Shown: in pieces, positions 1-9,922 of the stretch
How the letters are laid out: every line of letters starts with the position of its first letter
How positions within the stretch are numbered: position 1 is the stretch's first letter
Assembly: GCF_003668875.1 (NCBI RefSeq)
Contig: NZ_RAWM01000028.1
Location: 1-64,000, forward strand
Source of the DNA: Corallococcus interemptor
GTDB lineage: Bacteria; Myxococcota; Myxococcia; Myxococcales; Myxococcaceae
Direction: 5' to 3'
Length of the DNA: 64,000 bases
Position numbers and translations under genes: made by a program
The notes under the pieces: model-generated
Told to the model about the DNA's origin: nothing
Databases searched by the model: none
What the model saw: only the letters and a program-made list of their open reading frames with translations

Positions 1-141
1 CCCCACCTCCCCCGCTCCCTCGACTGTTGTCCTACCTACCCTTCAGGACGGGACAATGTTCACCCTCTTCACAACATCCGGGCCTTCCTGTACTTCCAAG
101 GTGTTGCACGTTGATCCGCCCCTGTTCCCCCACAGAGGACC

Positions 142-540
142 ATGACTGCTCCCACTGTCCTCATCTCGGATGATGAGCCCCTTGTCGTGTCCGCACTCGC
201 CCGGGAGGCCAAGCGCTCCGGCCTCGTCTGCGTGTCCGACACCACCTCCGAACATGTGCTGGAGCTGGCCCGCAAGCACCGGCCCGCGGTCATCATCCTG
301 GACATCAACCAGCACCAGGACGGCCGGGACCTCCTCGCCCAGCTGAAGAAGGACCCCACCACCCGCGACTGCAAGGTCATCATGCTCAGCGGCGTGGAGG
401 ACCAGTTCACCCGCCACGTGTGCTTCGAGCTGGGCGCGGACGACTACGAAGTGAAGCCGTGCGACCCCACCTTCATGGCCCGCATCGCCCGGATGGCCGC
501 CGCCGCCGTGCGCCCGCCCGCTTCCCCCGAAGCCGCCTGA
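142..540 (+). CDS. Single-domain response regulator (CheY-like receiver)
   Basis: This 132-residue protein is a lone receiver domain with no output domain. The acidic pocket is D10-D11, the predicted phospho-acceptor is D54 (in VIILDIN), S83 takes the conserved Thr/Ser position, and K105 is the invariant lysine (EVKP). It should be phosphorylated by a histidine kinase and act through protein contacts. AGAGGA lies just upstream of the ATG. It converges on rpe with one base between the stops. No cognate kinase is adjacent, so its pathway cannot be read from context. The first 141 bases of the window show no other gene. Confidence 0.9.
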   Translation: MTAPTVLISDDEPLVVSALAREAKRSGLVCVSDTTSEHVLELARKHRPAVIILDINQHQDGRDLLAQLKKDPTTRDCKVIMLSGVEDQFTRHVCFELGADDYEVKPCDPTFMARIARMAAAAVRPPASPEAA

Positions 541-541
541 C

Positions 542-1201
542 TCACGAGGGCCGCAGCGACCGGATGGCCTGCGCGTAGTCCTTCGCGCCAAACACGTAGC
601 TGCCCGCCACCAGCACCGTCGCCCCCGCGTCCACCACGCGCTTCGCCGTCTGGGCGTTGATGCCGCCGTCCACCTCGATGTCCACGTCCTTCAGCCCGCG
701 CGCGTCCAACATCGCGCGCAGCCGGCGGACCTTGTCCACCGTGGACTCGATGAACGACTGCCCCCCGAACCCCGGGTTCACGCTCATCAACAGCACCATG
801 TCCACGTCCCCCAGCACCTCCTCGATCGCCGACAGCGGCGTGCCCGGGTTCAACACCACCGCCGGCTTCGACCCCGCGTTGCGGATGGCCTGCAACGTGC
901 GGTGAAGGTGGGGGCTCGCCTCCTGGTGCACCGTCAGCACGTCCGCCCCCGCCTTCGCGAAGGCCTCCACGTACTTCTCCGGCTCCACGATCATCAGGTG
1001 CACGTCCAGCGGCTTCGTCGCCACCCGCTTGATGGCCTCCACGATGACCGGCCCCAACGTGATGTTGGGCACAAACCTGCCATCCATGACATCCACGTGA
1101 ATCCAATCCGCGCCGGCGGCCTCGATGGCGCGGACCTCCTCACCCAGGCGGCTGAAATCAGAGGAGAGCAGCGACGGAGAGATGCGGACGGGGCGGGTCA
1201 T
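542..1201 (-). CDS. rpe: Ribulose-phosphate 3-epimerase
   Basis: The 219-residue TIM-barrel enzyme interconverts ribulose 5-phosphate and xylulose 5-phosphate in the pentose phosphate pathway. The N-terminus [13 protein letters not shown], the metal-site segment [12 protein letters not shown], the HLMIVEP strand, the [12 protein letters not shown] loop and the phosphate-binding end EVDGGIN...[12 protein letters not shown] are all present. Length is normal for the family. The gene is convergent with the upstream response regulator and divergent from the GAF/HD-GYP gene, with about 170 bases of shared upstream DNA. Confidence 0.96.
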   Translation of the reverse strand: MTRPVRISPSLLSSDFSRLGEEVRAIEAAGADWIHVDVMDGRFVPNITLGPVIVEAIKRVATKPLDVHLMIVEPEKYVEAFAKAGADVLTVHQEASPHLHRTLQAIRNAGSKPAVVLNPGTPLSAIEEVLGDVDMVLLMSVNPGFGGQSFIESTVDKVRRLRAMLDARGLKDVDIEVDGGINAQTAKRVVDAGATVLVAGSYVFGAKDYAQAIRSLRPS

Positions 1202-1374
1202 GGCGGCGCTTCATAACCGCTTCCGCCGGCCCCGGGTACCTCCGCCCGGCAGGACAGAGGGCTGGCGGACACAGGTGGACCTGTCAGGTGGGGGGGCCGG
1301 GCGGCTGACTCGGCCCGCGTGCTACAACTTCGTGCGCCCGCGGCCATCCGCCGCATCCCACGGAGCCCGCCCCG

Positions 1375-2883
1375 GTGCTTCCCCAGTCCGTGCCCGCCGC
1401 CCCCAACCTGTCCCGCCGGCTCGCCAAACTGACGTCCATCCTGGATGTCGCCAAGGCGATGAGCGCCGAGCGCGACCTGGACCTGCTGCTGCCCCTCATC
1501 CTCTATGAGGCCACCAAGGTCGTGGAGTCGGACCGGTGCTCGCTCTTCATCCTCGACCGCGAGCGCGATGAGTTGTGGAGCAAGGTGGCCCAGGGCTCCA
1601 AGAACGAGATCCGCCTCCCCTCTGGCAGTGGAATCGCCGGCCAGGTCGCCCAGACGGGCGCCGTCATCAACATCCCCGACGCCTACGCCGACCCCCGCTT
1701 CAACAGCTCCTTCGACGTCTCCAGCGGCTACCGCACCCACACCATCCTCTGCGTCCCCATGCGCGACGCCAACGGGGACGTGACGGGCGTCATCCAGGCC
1801 CTCAACAAGCGCGGCGGGCGCGTGTTCGACGCCGAGGACGAGGAGCTGCTGCTCGCCCTGGGCGCCCAGGCCGCCGGCGCGATTGAGAACGCCCTCCTCC
1901 ACGAGGAGATCAACCGCCTCTTCGAGGGCTTCGTCTCCGCGTCCGTCGTCGCCATCGAAGCGCGCGACCCGACCACCGCCGGCCACTCCGGCCGCGTCGC
2001 GGACCTCACCGTGTCCCTGGCCCAGGCGCTGGAGCACCACACCACCGGCCGCTATGCCCAGACGCGCTTCACCGCCGTGGAGCTCCAGGAGCTGCGGTAC
2101 GCGTCACTCCTGCATGACTTCGGCAAGGTGGGCGTGCGCGAGAACGTGCTCGTCAAGGCGGAGAAGCTCTACCCCCATGAGCTGGACGCGCTGCGCGCCC
2201 GCTTCCAGCTGGCCCGCAAGGACCTGCAGCTGCAGAGCTCCCGGCGCCGGCTGTCCGCCGTGGAGGTGCGCGGCCTGGCCGAGCTGCCCGCCATCCACCA
2301 GGAGGAGGACGCGCGGCTGGCCCAGGAGCTGGCCCAGCTGGATGAGGTGATGGGGTTCCTGCTCACCTGCAACAAGCCGACGGTGCTGGCCCAGGGCAAC
2401 TTCGAGCGGCTTCTGGAATTGGGCAAGCTCACGTTCACCGACGCGCACGACCAGGGGCAGACGCTGCTGTTGCCCCAGGAGATCCAATCCCTCTCCATCA
2501 CGCGCGGCACCCTCTCCCCGGAGGAGCGCCGTGAAATCGAGAGCCACGTCGAGCACACGTACCGCTTCCTGTCCCAGATTCCGTGGACGCGCGCGCTGCG
2601 CCGCGTGCCGGAGATTGCGTACGCGCACCACGAGAAGCTGGATGGCACGGGCTACCCTCGCGCCGTCCCGGAGATTCCGGTGCAGTCCCGCATGATGTCC
2701 ATCTGCGACATCTACGACGCGCTCACCGCGAGCGACCGGCCCTACAAGAAGGCCGTGCCGCACACGCTCGCGCTGGACATCCTCAAGAAGGAGGCGGGGT
2801 CCGGACAGCTGGACAAGGACCTCTTCACCATCTTCGTCGAGGCGGAGATTCCCCGCCGGGCCCTCAAGAAGAGCCCGGCGTAG
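1375..2883 (+). CDS. GAF domain / HD-GYP phosphodiesterase with internal insertion
   Basis: The 502-residue protein reads GAF domain (about residues 20-175) then HD-GYP domain (about 185-495). HD-GYP enzymes usually hydrolyse cyclic di-GMP. The metal ligands are visible: HSGRV near residue 204, HDFGK with H247-D248, HHEKLDGTGYP at 418-428 with the GYP motif, and the DIYDALTASDRPY segment. About 110 residues (roughly 266-378), largely charged and helical, separate the HD motif from the helix that normally follows directly. The start is a GTG at 1375. The GAF domain suggests allosteric control by a small ligand. No membrane segment is seen, so it is probably cytosolic. Confidence 0.88.
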   Translation: MLPQSVPAAPNLSRRLAKLTSILDVAKAMSAERDLDLLLPLILYEATKVVESDRCSLFILDRERDELWSKVAQGSKNEIRLPSGSGIAGQVAQTGAVINIPDAYADPRFNSSFDVSSGYRTHTILCVPMRDANGDVTGVIQALNKRGGRVFDAEDEELLLALGAQAAGAIENALLHEEINRLFEGFVSASVVAIEARDPTTAGHSGRVADLTVSLAQALEHHTTGRYAQTRFTAVELQELRYASLLHDFGKVGVRENVLVKAEKLYPHELDALRARFQLARKDLQLQSSRRRLSAVEVRGLAELPAIHQEEDARLAQELAQLDEVMGFLLTCNKPTVLAQGNFERLLELGKLTFTDAHDQGQTLLLPQEIQSLSITRGTLSPEERREIESHVEHTYRFLSQIPWTRALRRVPEIAYAHHEKLDGTGYPRAVPEIPVQSRMMSICDIYDALTASDRPYKKAVPHTLALDILKKEAGSGQLDKDLFTIFVEAEIPRRALKKSPA

Positions 2884-2892
2884 GGCACGGCA

Positions 2893-4323
<1,431 letters not shown>

Positions 4324-4422
4324 ATGAGGCCGAACATCCGGCTCCAGCGCGTTTCGGTCAAGGAGTCACGGAGCGCGACCGAGCAGGTAAACCAGTAAAC
4401 GTCCAGGCCGCTCGGCGTGCGC

Positions 4423-5262
4423 TCAACCGCGCAGCAGCGTGCCCAGGTTCTCGCGCTCCCAACGCAGCGCGGCGGCGTAGTGCGGGTACGTGCGCTCGCG
4501 CTCGCGGAAGGCGCGCGGGTGGTGCACGCGGCGCCCGGTGCGATTGCTGCTGGGGAACAGCTGGTGGAGCATCTCGTGGAAGACGATGAACTCCACGAAG
4601 AAGGCCGGCACGTCCGGCTTGTCCAGCGCGGGGTGGATGCGGATCTCACGCGTCTGGTGGTCGTAGACGCCCAGGCGGATGGACTTGCGGCGGCGGCGCG
4701 GGGGCATGCGGCCCCAGCCGATGCGGGCCTGGATGGCGTTGTCGAAGTAGAGCTCGTTGACGCCGTTGTAGAGCGCCCGCAGGTCGAAGCAGCGGCCCAG
4801 CGGATTCAGCTCCGCGTCGGATTCCCGGCGCAGCTGGCGGATGAGCGGCTGCTGGCCCCGGATGTACTCGTCCAGGAGGGCGCCCGCGCCGCGGTGCCCG
4901 CGCCCCGCGTAGTCCGCCACCGCGCGCACGATGACCTCCGGCGCGTCCAGGAACATGTGGTGCAGCCGCAGCTGGAGCACCTGCGAGCCTCGGCGGAAGG
5001 ACACCATGGTGGAGCGGTTGTCCGTCACGGCCAGGCGCACCGGCATGCCCAGGTTCGCGCTCAGCCGCCACGCGAGCGACTCCGCGCGCGTCCACAGCTC
5101 CTCACGCGACGCGGTGAGGACGCGAGGGGCTTCCTCCGCGACGCGGTTGCGCGGCGGCAGGGGCGCCTCTCCCTCCGGCGCGCGCTGCGCGGGAGTGGCG
5201 GCGCGTTCCGCGGACGAGCCGCGCGGGAACAGGGACATCTGGCGGAAGGCTTCTGGCGTCAC
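4423..5262 (-). CDS. SprT-like zinc metallopeptidase-type protein
   Basis: The 279-residue protein carries a zincin motif HEMLHQLF near residues 225-232, preceded by a hydrophobic strand (FFVEFIVF), then a third likely zinc ligand in HHPRAFRERE. This is the layout of SprT-like domains, where HExxH binds zinc. The N-terminal half contains LRLHHMFLDAPEVIVRAVADY, also typical of this group. The substrate cannot be told from sequence. The start is taken as GTG 5262, and an in-frame ATG at 5238 would remove only eight residues. It lies between pyk and the NFACT gene on the same strand. Confidence 0.7.
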   Translation of the reverse strand: MTPEAFRQMSLFPRGSSAERAATPAQRAPEGEAPLPPRNRVAEEAPRVLTASREELWTRAESLAWRLSANLGMPVRLAVTDNRSTMVSFRRGSQVLQLRLHHMFLDAPEVIVRAVADYAGRGHRGAGALLDEYIRGQQPLIRQLRRESDAELNPLGRCFDLRALYNGVNELYFDNAIQARIGWGRMPPRRRRKSIRLGVYDHQTREIRIHPALDKPDVPAFFVEFIVFHEMLHQLFPSSNRTGRRVHHPRAFRERERTYPHYAAALRWERENLGTLLRG

Positions 5263-5390
5263 GCGGGGGGCATCGTACCCGGCACTTCCCGAACCTCAAG
5301 GCCAGGGGCTGGATGCCCGTCCGCCTGTCGACCGGGCCCACACGCAGCGCGTGGCACCCCGGGTTGAATCCGTCCCATGGGCCCTGTCCT

Positions 5391-6851
5391 TCAGGGCAGG
5401 CCGCCCGGTTCGCCATGGCGCGACTTGAGCAGCCGCTCCAGCCGCTCCGGCTCCATGCGCACCACGAACGTCTTCTCCCGGGCATACGTCACCTGCCCGG
5501 GGGCGGCGCCCTTCAGCTTGCGCACGAACTTCACCGGCAGGTAGCTCACCTCGCCGCGCGGCTCGCCCTTGGCCCCGGAGTGGTGCAGCGCCAGGTGCGC
5601 CGCGTCCAGGAGCACCTCCTGCGCCACCTCCGCGTTCTTCTCCAGCGGCACCACCACGTGGCTGCCCGGCAGGCCGCGCGCGTGCAGCCACAGGTGCCAG
5701 GGACGGGCGAGCTTGAAGGTGAGCTGGTCGTTGTCCTCCGAGCCGCGCCCCACCCAGATGCGCGCGCCGCCGTGGCCCACGTACTCCTTGAAGGGCAGCC
5801 CCCCCTTGGGGCCCTCTTCGCCCTGGGACACCTGGAGCACGTCCACCTGCGCGAGCAGCGCGGCGTCATCCATGGCTTCAATCTGCGTGAGCGCCGTCCG
5901 CGCGTGGGCCACCTCGCGCGCGAGCTCCGCCTCGCGGTGGCGGGCCTGCTCCACGCCGCGCAGGAGGCGCCGGTACTGGTGGAAGTGCCAGTCCGCCTCC
6001 TCCTTGGGGGTGCGCTTCGGGTCCAGCTTCACCTGGACCTCCTCCACGCCCGCCTCCGTATAGGAGGTGAGCGTCACCTGCGACGCGCCGCGCTTGAGCC
6101 GGTGCAGGTTCTGCGCGAGCAGCTCGCCCACCTCGCGGTGCTTCTCCGCCTCCGGGCCTCGCCCGGCCTCCGCGCGCACCTTCTCCAGCGTGCGGGAGGA
6201 GCGCTTCAGCCGCGCCCGGTACGGCTGCGCGAGCCGGCGGCGGATGGCGTCCGCACGGCTGGTGCGGTCCTTCTGTCCGAGCACCCGCTCGGCGGCCTGC
6301 AGCCTGGGCAGGGCGTCTTCTTCCTTCGGCTCCAGGCGCGAGGGCTGGGCGCGTCCCTTCGCCAGCGCCTCCGCGGACACGGGCTCCGGCGGCGACCACT
6401 GCGCTCCGGGATAGAGGTTGCGCCTGGGACCGAAGCCCTCACCGGAGAGCATGAGCACGCGGTGGTTGTCGCTGAGGAGGAGCAGCCCTCCCGGTGCGCC
6501 CACTTCCAGGACGAGGCGGCGGCGCACGTCCTCGCGCTCGAACTCCAGGACGATGGCGCGGCTCTCCTCCAGGTAGCGCGCGGCCTGAAGCTTGAAGCCG
6601 GTGAGCTCCTGGCGCAGCCAGCGCTGGAAGGGGGCGGGCTCGCCCGGCGTGGGGAAGCGGTCCTCGGCGACGGACAGGCGCGACAGCTCGCCTTCGGCGC
6701 AGAGGCACAGCACGACCGATCTGCCGGGGACGCGCAGCTCCAGGTAGGCCAGGCGGGGCAGCGGGCACCACGCCTTCTGGGCCACCGCGCCCACCAGCCG
6801 GGCCGCGGCCTCCGCGACGACCTCACCAAACTCCACCGGACGCAGCGACAT
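5391..6851 (-). CDS. NFACT-family protein (RqcH-like ribosome quality control factor)
   Basis: The 486-residue protein has the NFACT order: N-terminal NFACT-N domain (about 1-200), a charged, probably coiled-coil middle (about 230-370), and a C-terminal NFACT-R domain with the hallmark HLWLHARGLPGSHVVVP. In bacteria the family includes RqcH, which binds obstructed 50S subunits and directs C-terminal alanine tailing. The start is the ATG at 6851, which has GGGAGGGG immediately upstream, rather than earlier in-frame codons. It is shorter than the roughly 570 residues I remember for Gram-positive members, so full RqcH activity is inferred only. Confidence 0.8.
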   Translation of the reverse strand: MSLRPVEFGEVVAEAAARLVGAVAQKAWCPLPRLAYLELRVPGRSVVLCLCAEGELSRLSVAEDRFPTPGEPAPFQRWLRQELTGFKLQAARYLEESRAIVLEFEREDVRRRLVLEVGAPGGLLLLSDNHRVLMLSGEGFGPRRNLYPGAQWSPPEPVSAEALAKGRAQPSRLEPKEEDALPRLQAAERVLGQKDRTSRADAIRRRLAQPYRARLKRSSRTLEKVRAEAGRGPEAEKHREVGELLAQNLHRLKRGASQVTLTSYTEAGVEEVQVKLDPKRTPKEEADWHFHQYRRLLRGVEQARHREAELAREVAHARTALTQIEAMDDAALLAQVDVLQVSQGEEGPKGGLPFKEYVGHGGARIWVGRGSEDNDQLTFKLARPWHLWLHARGLPGSHVVVPLEKNAEVAQEVLLDAAHLALHHSGAKGEPRGEVSYLPVKFVRKLKGAAPGQVTYAREKTFVVRMEPERLERLLKSRHGEPGGLP

Positions 6852-6895
6852 GGCCCCTCCCGGGCAGGCTTGAGAGGACGTAACCCCTGGCCCGC

Positions 6896-6932
6896 AAAAG
6901 AAAAACGGCCCGGCGGGTTTCGCCGAGCCGTT
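6896..6932 (-). terminator. Rho-independent terminator of the H1-like gene
   Basis: Read on the minus strand this is a 12-bp stem (AACGGCTCGGCG pairing with CGCCGGGCCGTT, one G-U pair) with a 5-base loop, followed by TTTTCTTTT. It lies 39 bases after the stop of the H1-like gene and before the start of the NFACT gene, so it should separate the two transcripts. Confidence 0.85.
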
Positions 6933-6971
6933 CACCGGACGTCAACCGACGTCCGAAATGACGCCGCTACT

Positions 6972-7178
6972 TCAGGCTTCCGGGGTGACCGGGGTCGCGG
7001 GGGTCGCAGCCTTCCGGCGGGAAGCGGTCTTCTTCTTCGCGGCCTTCTTGGCGACCGGCTTCTTCGCGGCGGCCTTCTTGGCCGTACCGCGCTTGGCGGC
7101 AGGGGCCTTGCGGGCGGTCTTCTTCGTCGCGGTCTTCTTCGTCGCGGCCTTCTTCGCGGTCTTCTTCTTCGCGGCCAT
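6972..7178 (-). CDS. Histone H1-like lysine/alanine-rich DNA-binding protein
   Basis: The 68-residue polypeptide consists almost entirely of AAKKKT, KKTATKK and AAAKK type repeats and ends in a short TPATPVTPEA tail. Such tails resemble the C-terminal domain of histone H1 and bacterial AlgP/Hc1-type proteins, which bind DNA through charge. The start at 7178 is fixed by a good GGAGG eight bases upstream. Longer in-frame readings lack a ribosome site and run over the promoter. It has its own promoter and terminator, so it is probably a strongly expressed monocistronic gene. Low complexity means homology alone would not prove function. Confidence 0.85.
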   Translation of the reverse strand: MAAKKKTAKKAATKKTATKKTARKAPAAKRGTAKKAAAKKPVAKKAAKKKTASRRKAATPATPVTPEA

Positions 7179-7260
7179 CGGAATCCTCCGTTCAGTGTTG
7201 AGGCCCGCGAGGACGCGAGCCCTGCACCCACTTCGAACTGAACGTGAGTGCTTGAAATGA

Positions 7261-7289
7261 ATGGTACGGGCGACATGCCAGTGTGTCAA
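7261..7289 (-). promoter_or_regulatory. Sigma-70-type promoter for the H1-like gene
   Basis: On the minus strand TTGACA (7284-7289) is followed after exactly 17 bases by TACCAT (7261-7266). The -35 box is a perfect consensus and the -10 box matches four of six positions. Transcription would start near 7254, leaving about 75 bases of leader before the ATG at 7178. Confidence 0.65.
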
Positions 7290-7525
7290 CGCATGGTGAT
7301 GTATTGCAGTGCGCGGCGAGGCCGATTTTTGGCCTCCGGGCGCTTCGAACCGTTCGTGGCGGTCATTTCGGGGCTCCGGCGCGTCGCGTGCGGGGCCGAA
7401 TTTCCGGCTCCGGACGCATTTCGAAGGTCCGCGCTACAGGTCTGGATGTCGGCTGGCGTGCATCCGGCGCGCGCGCATCGCGTCGCTTCCCGTCGTGGAG
7501 GCGGCGGCCTACGGTGCGCGCCCGC
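7290..7525. other. Intergenic region upstream of the GH1 gene
   Basis: Together with the promoter and leader above, this completes the 347-base divergent gap between the H1-like and GH1 genes. It is slightly less GC-rich near 7290-7340. I see no convincing open reading frame, RNA gene or strong inverted repeat in it. The GH1 promoter presumably lies here but I could not place it. Confidence 0.5.
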
Positions 7526-8833
7526 ATGAGCTCCGCCGCGCTGACCTTCCCCGAGTCCTTCACCTTCGGCGTCGCCACGTCCGCGTACCAGGTGGAGGGC
7601 GGCATCGAGAACGACTGGGCGCAGTGGGAGCGGCAGGGGAAGTTGAAGGAGCCCCATGCCAGGTGCGGCCTCGCGGTGGACCACTGGCGCCGCTACGAAG
7701 AGGACTTCGCCCTGGCGAGGGCGGTGGGGGCGACGGCGTTCCGGCTGTCGCTGGAGTGGGCGCGCATCGAGCCCGAGCGCGGCCGGTTCGATGGCGCGGC
7801 GCTGGAGGGCTACCGCGAGCGGCTGTTGAAGCTGCGCGCGATGGGCCTGAGGCCGGTGGTGACGCTGCATCACTTCACCCACCCCACGTGGTTCCACGCG
7901 TCCACGCCGTGGCACCTTCCGGAGAGCCTGGAGGCCTTCCGCCAGTACGTGCGCCGGTGCGCGCCCCTGCTGGAGGGGCTGGACGCGCTCGTCATCTCCT
8001 TCAACGAACCGATGGTCCTCTTGTTGGGTGGCTACCTCCAGGGCCTGATGCCGCCGGGCATCACGGACGGGGCGAAGACGATGGCCGCGCTCGGGAACCT
8101 GGTGCGCGCGCACGTCATCGCGCGGGAGGAGCTGGGCCAGCACCTGGGCCGGGTGGAGCTGGGCATCTCCCAGAACATGCTCGCGTTCGCGCCGGACCGC
8201 TGGTGGCATCCCCTGGACCGCTCGCTGGTGCGGCTGGCGGCCCCCGCCTACAACCACGCGTTCCACGAGGCGCTGTCCTCCGGCCACCTGCGCGTGTTCA
8301 TGCCGGGCGTCGCGTCCACGGACGTGCGCATCGAGGGGGCGCGCGACTCGGTGGAGTTCGTGGGCGTCAACTACTACACGCGCGCGCACCTGCGCTTCAT
8401 GCCGCGCCCGCCCTTCATCGACTTCAAGTACCGCGACCCGGACTCACGCGGGCTCACCGACATCGGGTGGGAGCAGCGGCCCGAGGGCTTCCTCCAGCTG
8501 CTTCAGGAGGTGAAGCGCTACGGCAAGCCGGTGTGGGTGACGGAGAACGGCATCGACGACCGCAAGGGGACGGTGCGGCCGGAGTACCTCCACGCGCACC
8601 TGAAGCAGGTGCTGGCCGCGCGCGCGGCGGGCGTGGACGTGCGGGGCTACCTCTATTGGAGCCTGCTGGACAACTTCGAGTGGCTGGAGGGCTGGGGACC
8701 GCGCTTCGGCCTCTACCACGTCGACTTCGACACGCTGGAGCGCCGCCCCACCCCGGCCTGCGACTACTTCCGGCAGGTCGCCACCGGGCGGGTGTTGCTT
8801 CCTCCCAGCACTCAGCCCAGCGCCGCGCGGTAG
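7526..8833 (+). CDS. Glycoside hydrolase family 1 beta-glycosidase
   Basis: The 435-residue protein is a GH1 (beta/alpha)8-barrel retaining glycosidase, such as beta-glucosidase. It begins FPESFTFGVATSAYQVEGG. The acid/base glutamate is E161 in SFNEP and the nucleophile is E340 in VTENG. The sugar-binding WSLLDNFEW segment and the closing RRPTPACDYFRQV are present. The start at 7526 removes about 80 upstream in-frame residues that resemble no GH1 N-terminus. No signal peptide is visible, so it is likely cytoplasmic. Its last 22 bases overlap the end of dusB on the other strand. Confidence 0.93.
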   Translation: MSSAALTFPESFTFGVATSAYQVEGGIENDWAQWERQGKLKEPHARCGLAVDHWRRYEEDFALARAVGATAFRLSLEWARIEPERGRFDGAALEGYRERLLKLRAMGLRPVVTLHHFTHPTWFHASTPWHLPESLEAFRQYVRRCAPLLEGLDALVISFNEPMVLLLGGYLQGLMPPGITDGAKTMAALGNLVRAHVIAREELGQHLGRVELGISQNMLAFAPDRWWHPLDRSLVRLAAPAYNHAFHEALSSGHLRVFMPGVASTDVRIEGARDSVEFVGVNYYTRAHLRFMPRPPFIDFKYRDPDSRGLTDIGWEQRPEGFLQLLQEVKRYGKPVWVTENGIDDRKGTVRPEYLHAHLKQVLAARAAGVDVRGYLYWSLLDNFEWLEGWGPRFGLYHVDFDTLERRPTPACDYFRQVATGRVLLPPSTQPSAAR

Positions 8834-9825
8834 TCCACCTCCGGCTCCTCTAGAGGTGCCGTGGGGTCCGTGTCCGCGCCCGCGAAGAAGCGGCGCACGC
8901 TGTCCTCCACCGCCTGGGGTGAGTCCAGCCCGTTCACCTCCGAGCGGAAGTGCGCCGCGCCCTTGAGGCCATGGGCGTACCAGGCCAGGTGCCGGCGGAA
9001 GGAGCGCACCGCCCCCAGCGCGTCGCCGACGAACTCCGCGTGGGCCCGGGCGTGCTCCAGCACCAGCTCGCAGCGCTCCTCGGGGGTGGCGGGCGGGCCG
9101 CCCGAAAGCTCGCGGAAGAGCCACGGGTTGCCCAGGGCGCCCCGGCCAATCATCACGAAGTCGCAGCCGGTGCTGTCCAGCATGCGGTGGGCGTCCGCCA
9201 CCGTCTTCACGTCCCCGTTGCCCATGATGGGCAGCTCCGGGAAGTGGCGCTTGAGGTCCGCGATGTGGGCCCAGTTCGCCTGCCCCGAGTAGCCCTGCTC
9301 CCGCGTGCGCGGGTGCAGCGCGAGCCCCGCGCAGCCCGCCTCCTGAAGCGCCTCCGCCACCTGGAGGTAGTTGAGCGTGCGCGCGTCCCAGCCCGAGCGG
9401 ATTTTACAGGTGACGGGCAGGCCGGTGGCCTCCCGGATGGCGCGGACGATGGCGGCGGCGCGGGGCACGTCGCACAACAGGCCGCTGCCGGCGCCGTTGC
9501 GCACCACCTTCTTCACCGGGCAGCCCATGTTGATGTCGATGACCTGCGCGCCCGCGGCCTTGCCCACCTGCGCGGCCTGGGCCATGGCCTCCGGTTCGCC
9601 GCCGAAAATCTGCAGCGAGTAGGGCTTCTCCACGTGCGGGTCGTAGCGCAGGTACTTGAGGGTGCGCTGGTTCTGGCGCATCAGCCCCTGGGCGCTCACC
9701 AGCTCCGTGGGGCAGAGGGCCGCGCCCAGCCGGAAGGCGATGACGCGGAACGGGCGCTCGCTCACGCCGGCCATGGGCGCGAGGATGTAGGGGTTGGGGA
9801 GCGTGTAGGGACCCAGCTTCAGCAT
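8812..9825 (-). CDS. dusB: tRNA-dihydrouridine synthase B
   Basis: The 337-residue flavoenzyme reduces uridine to dihydrouridine in tRNA. Features seen are LAPMAGVSERPFR at the N-terminus, the catalytic-cysteine segment DINMGCPVKKVVRNGAGS, the FMN-binding TCKIRSGWD, HPRTREQGYSG and the GNGDV...MIGRGALGNPW phosphate site. The start is the ATG at 9825 (MLKLGPYTLPNPYILAPM). Upstream in-frame codons add an unrelated stretch that overlaps the divergent protease gene. It is convergent with and slightly overlaps the GH1 gene. Confidence 0.95.
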   Translation of the reverse strand: MLKLGPYTLPNPYILAPMAGVSERPFRVIAFRLGAALCPTELVSAQGLMRQNQRTLKYLRYDPHVEKPYSLQIFGGEPEAMAQAAQVGKAAGAQVIDINMGCPVKKVVRNGAGSGLLCDVPRAAAIVRAIREATGLPVTCKIRSGWDARTLNYLQVAEALQEAGCAGLALHPRTREQGYSGQANWAHIADLKRHFPELPIMGNGDVKTVADAHRMLDSTGCDFVMIGRGALGNPWLFRELSGGPPATPEERCELVLEHARAHAEFVGDALGAVRSFRRHLAWYAHGLKGAAHFRSEVNGLDSPQAVEDSVRRFFAGADTDPTAPLEEPEVDYRAALG

Positions 9826-9893
9826 GCGTAAAAGACACCCTATACCCGTAAGGGAAACAGAAGTGCGCGGGGCATGAGAACGGCCCTGCGCGG

Positions 9894-9919
9894 GGGGGAC
9901 CCAACGATTAAGGTCCCCC
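9894..9919 (+). promoter_or_regulatory. Hairpin covering the ribosome site of the protease gene
   Basis: GGGGGACC (9894-9901) and GGTCCCCC (9912-9919) form an 8-bp GC-rich stem around a 10-base loop, ending three bases before the ATG at 9923. The likely Shine-Dalgarno AAGG (9910-9913) lies partly in the loop and partly in the 3' arm. The structure could therefore hold translation down until it is opened, or it could simply be part of a short leader. Confidence 0.4.
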
Positions 9920-9922
9920 TCC

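Noticed and set aside
6972-7178. Short tandem repeats that could be mistaken for a CRISPR array
   Set aside because: They are AAG/GCC codon repeats of a lysine/alanine-rich protein with no unique spacers.
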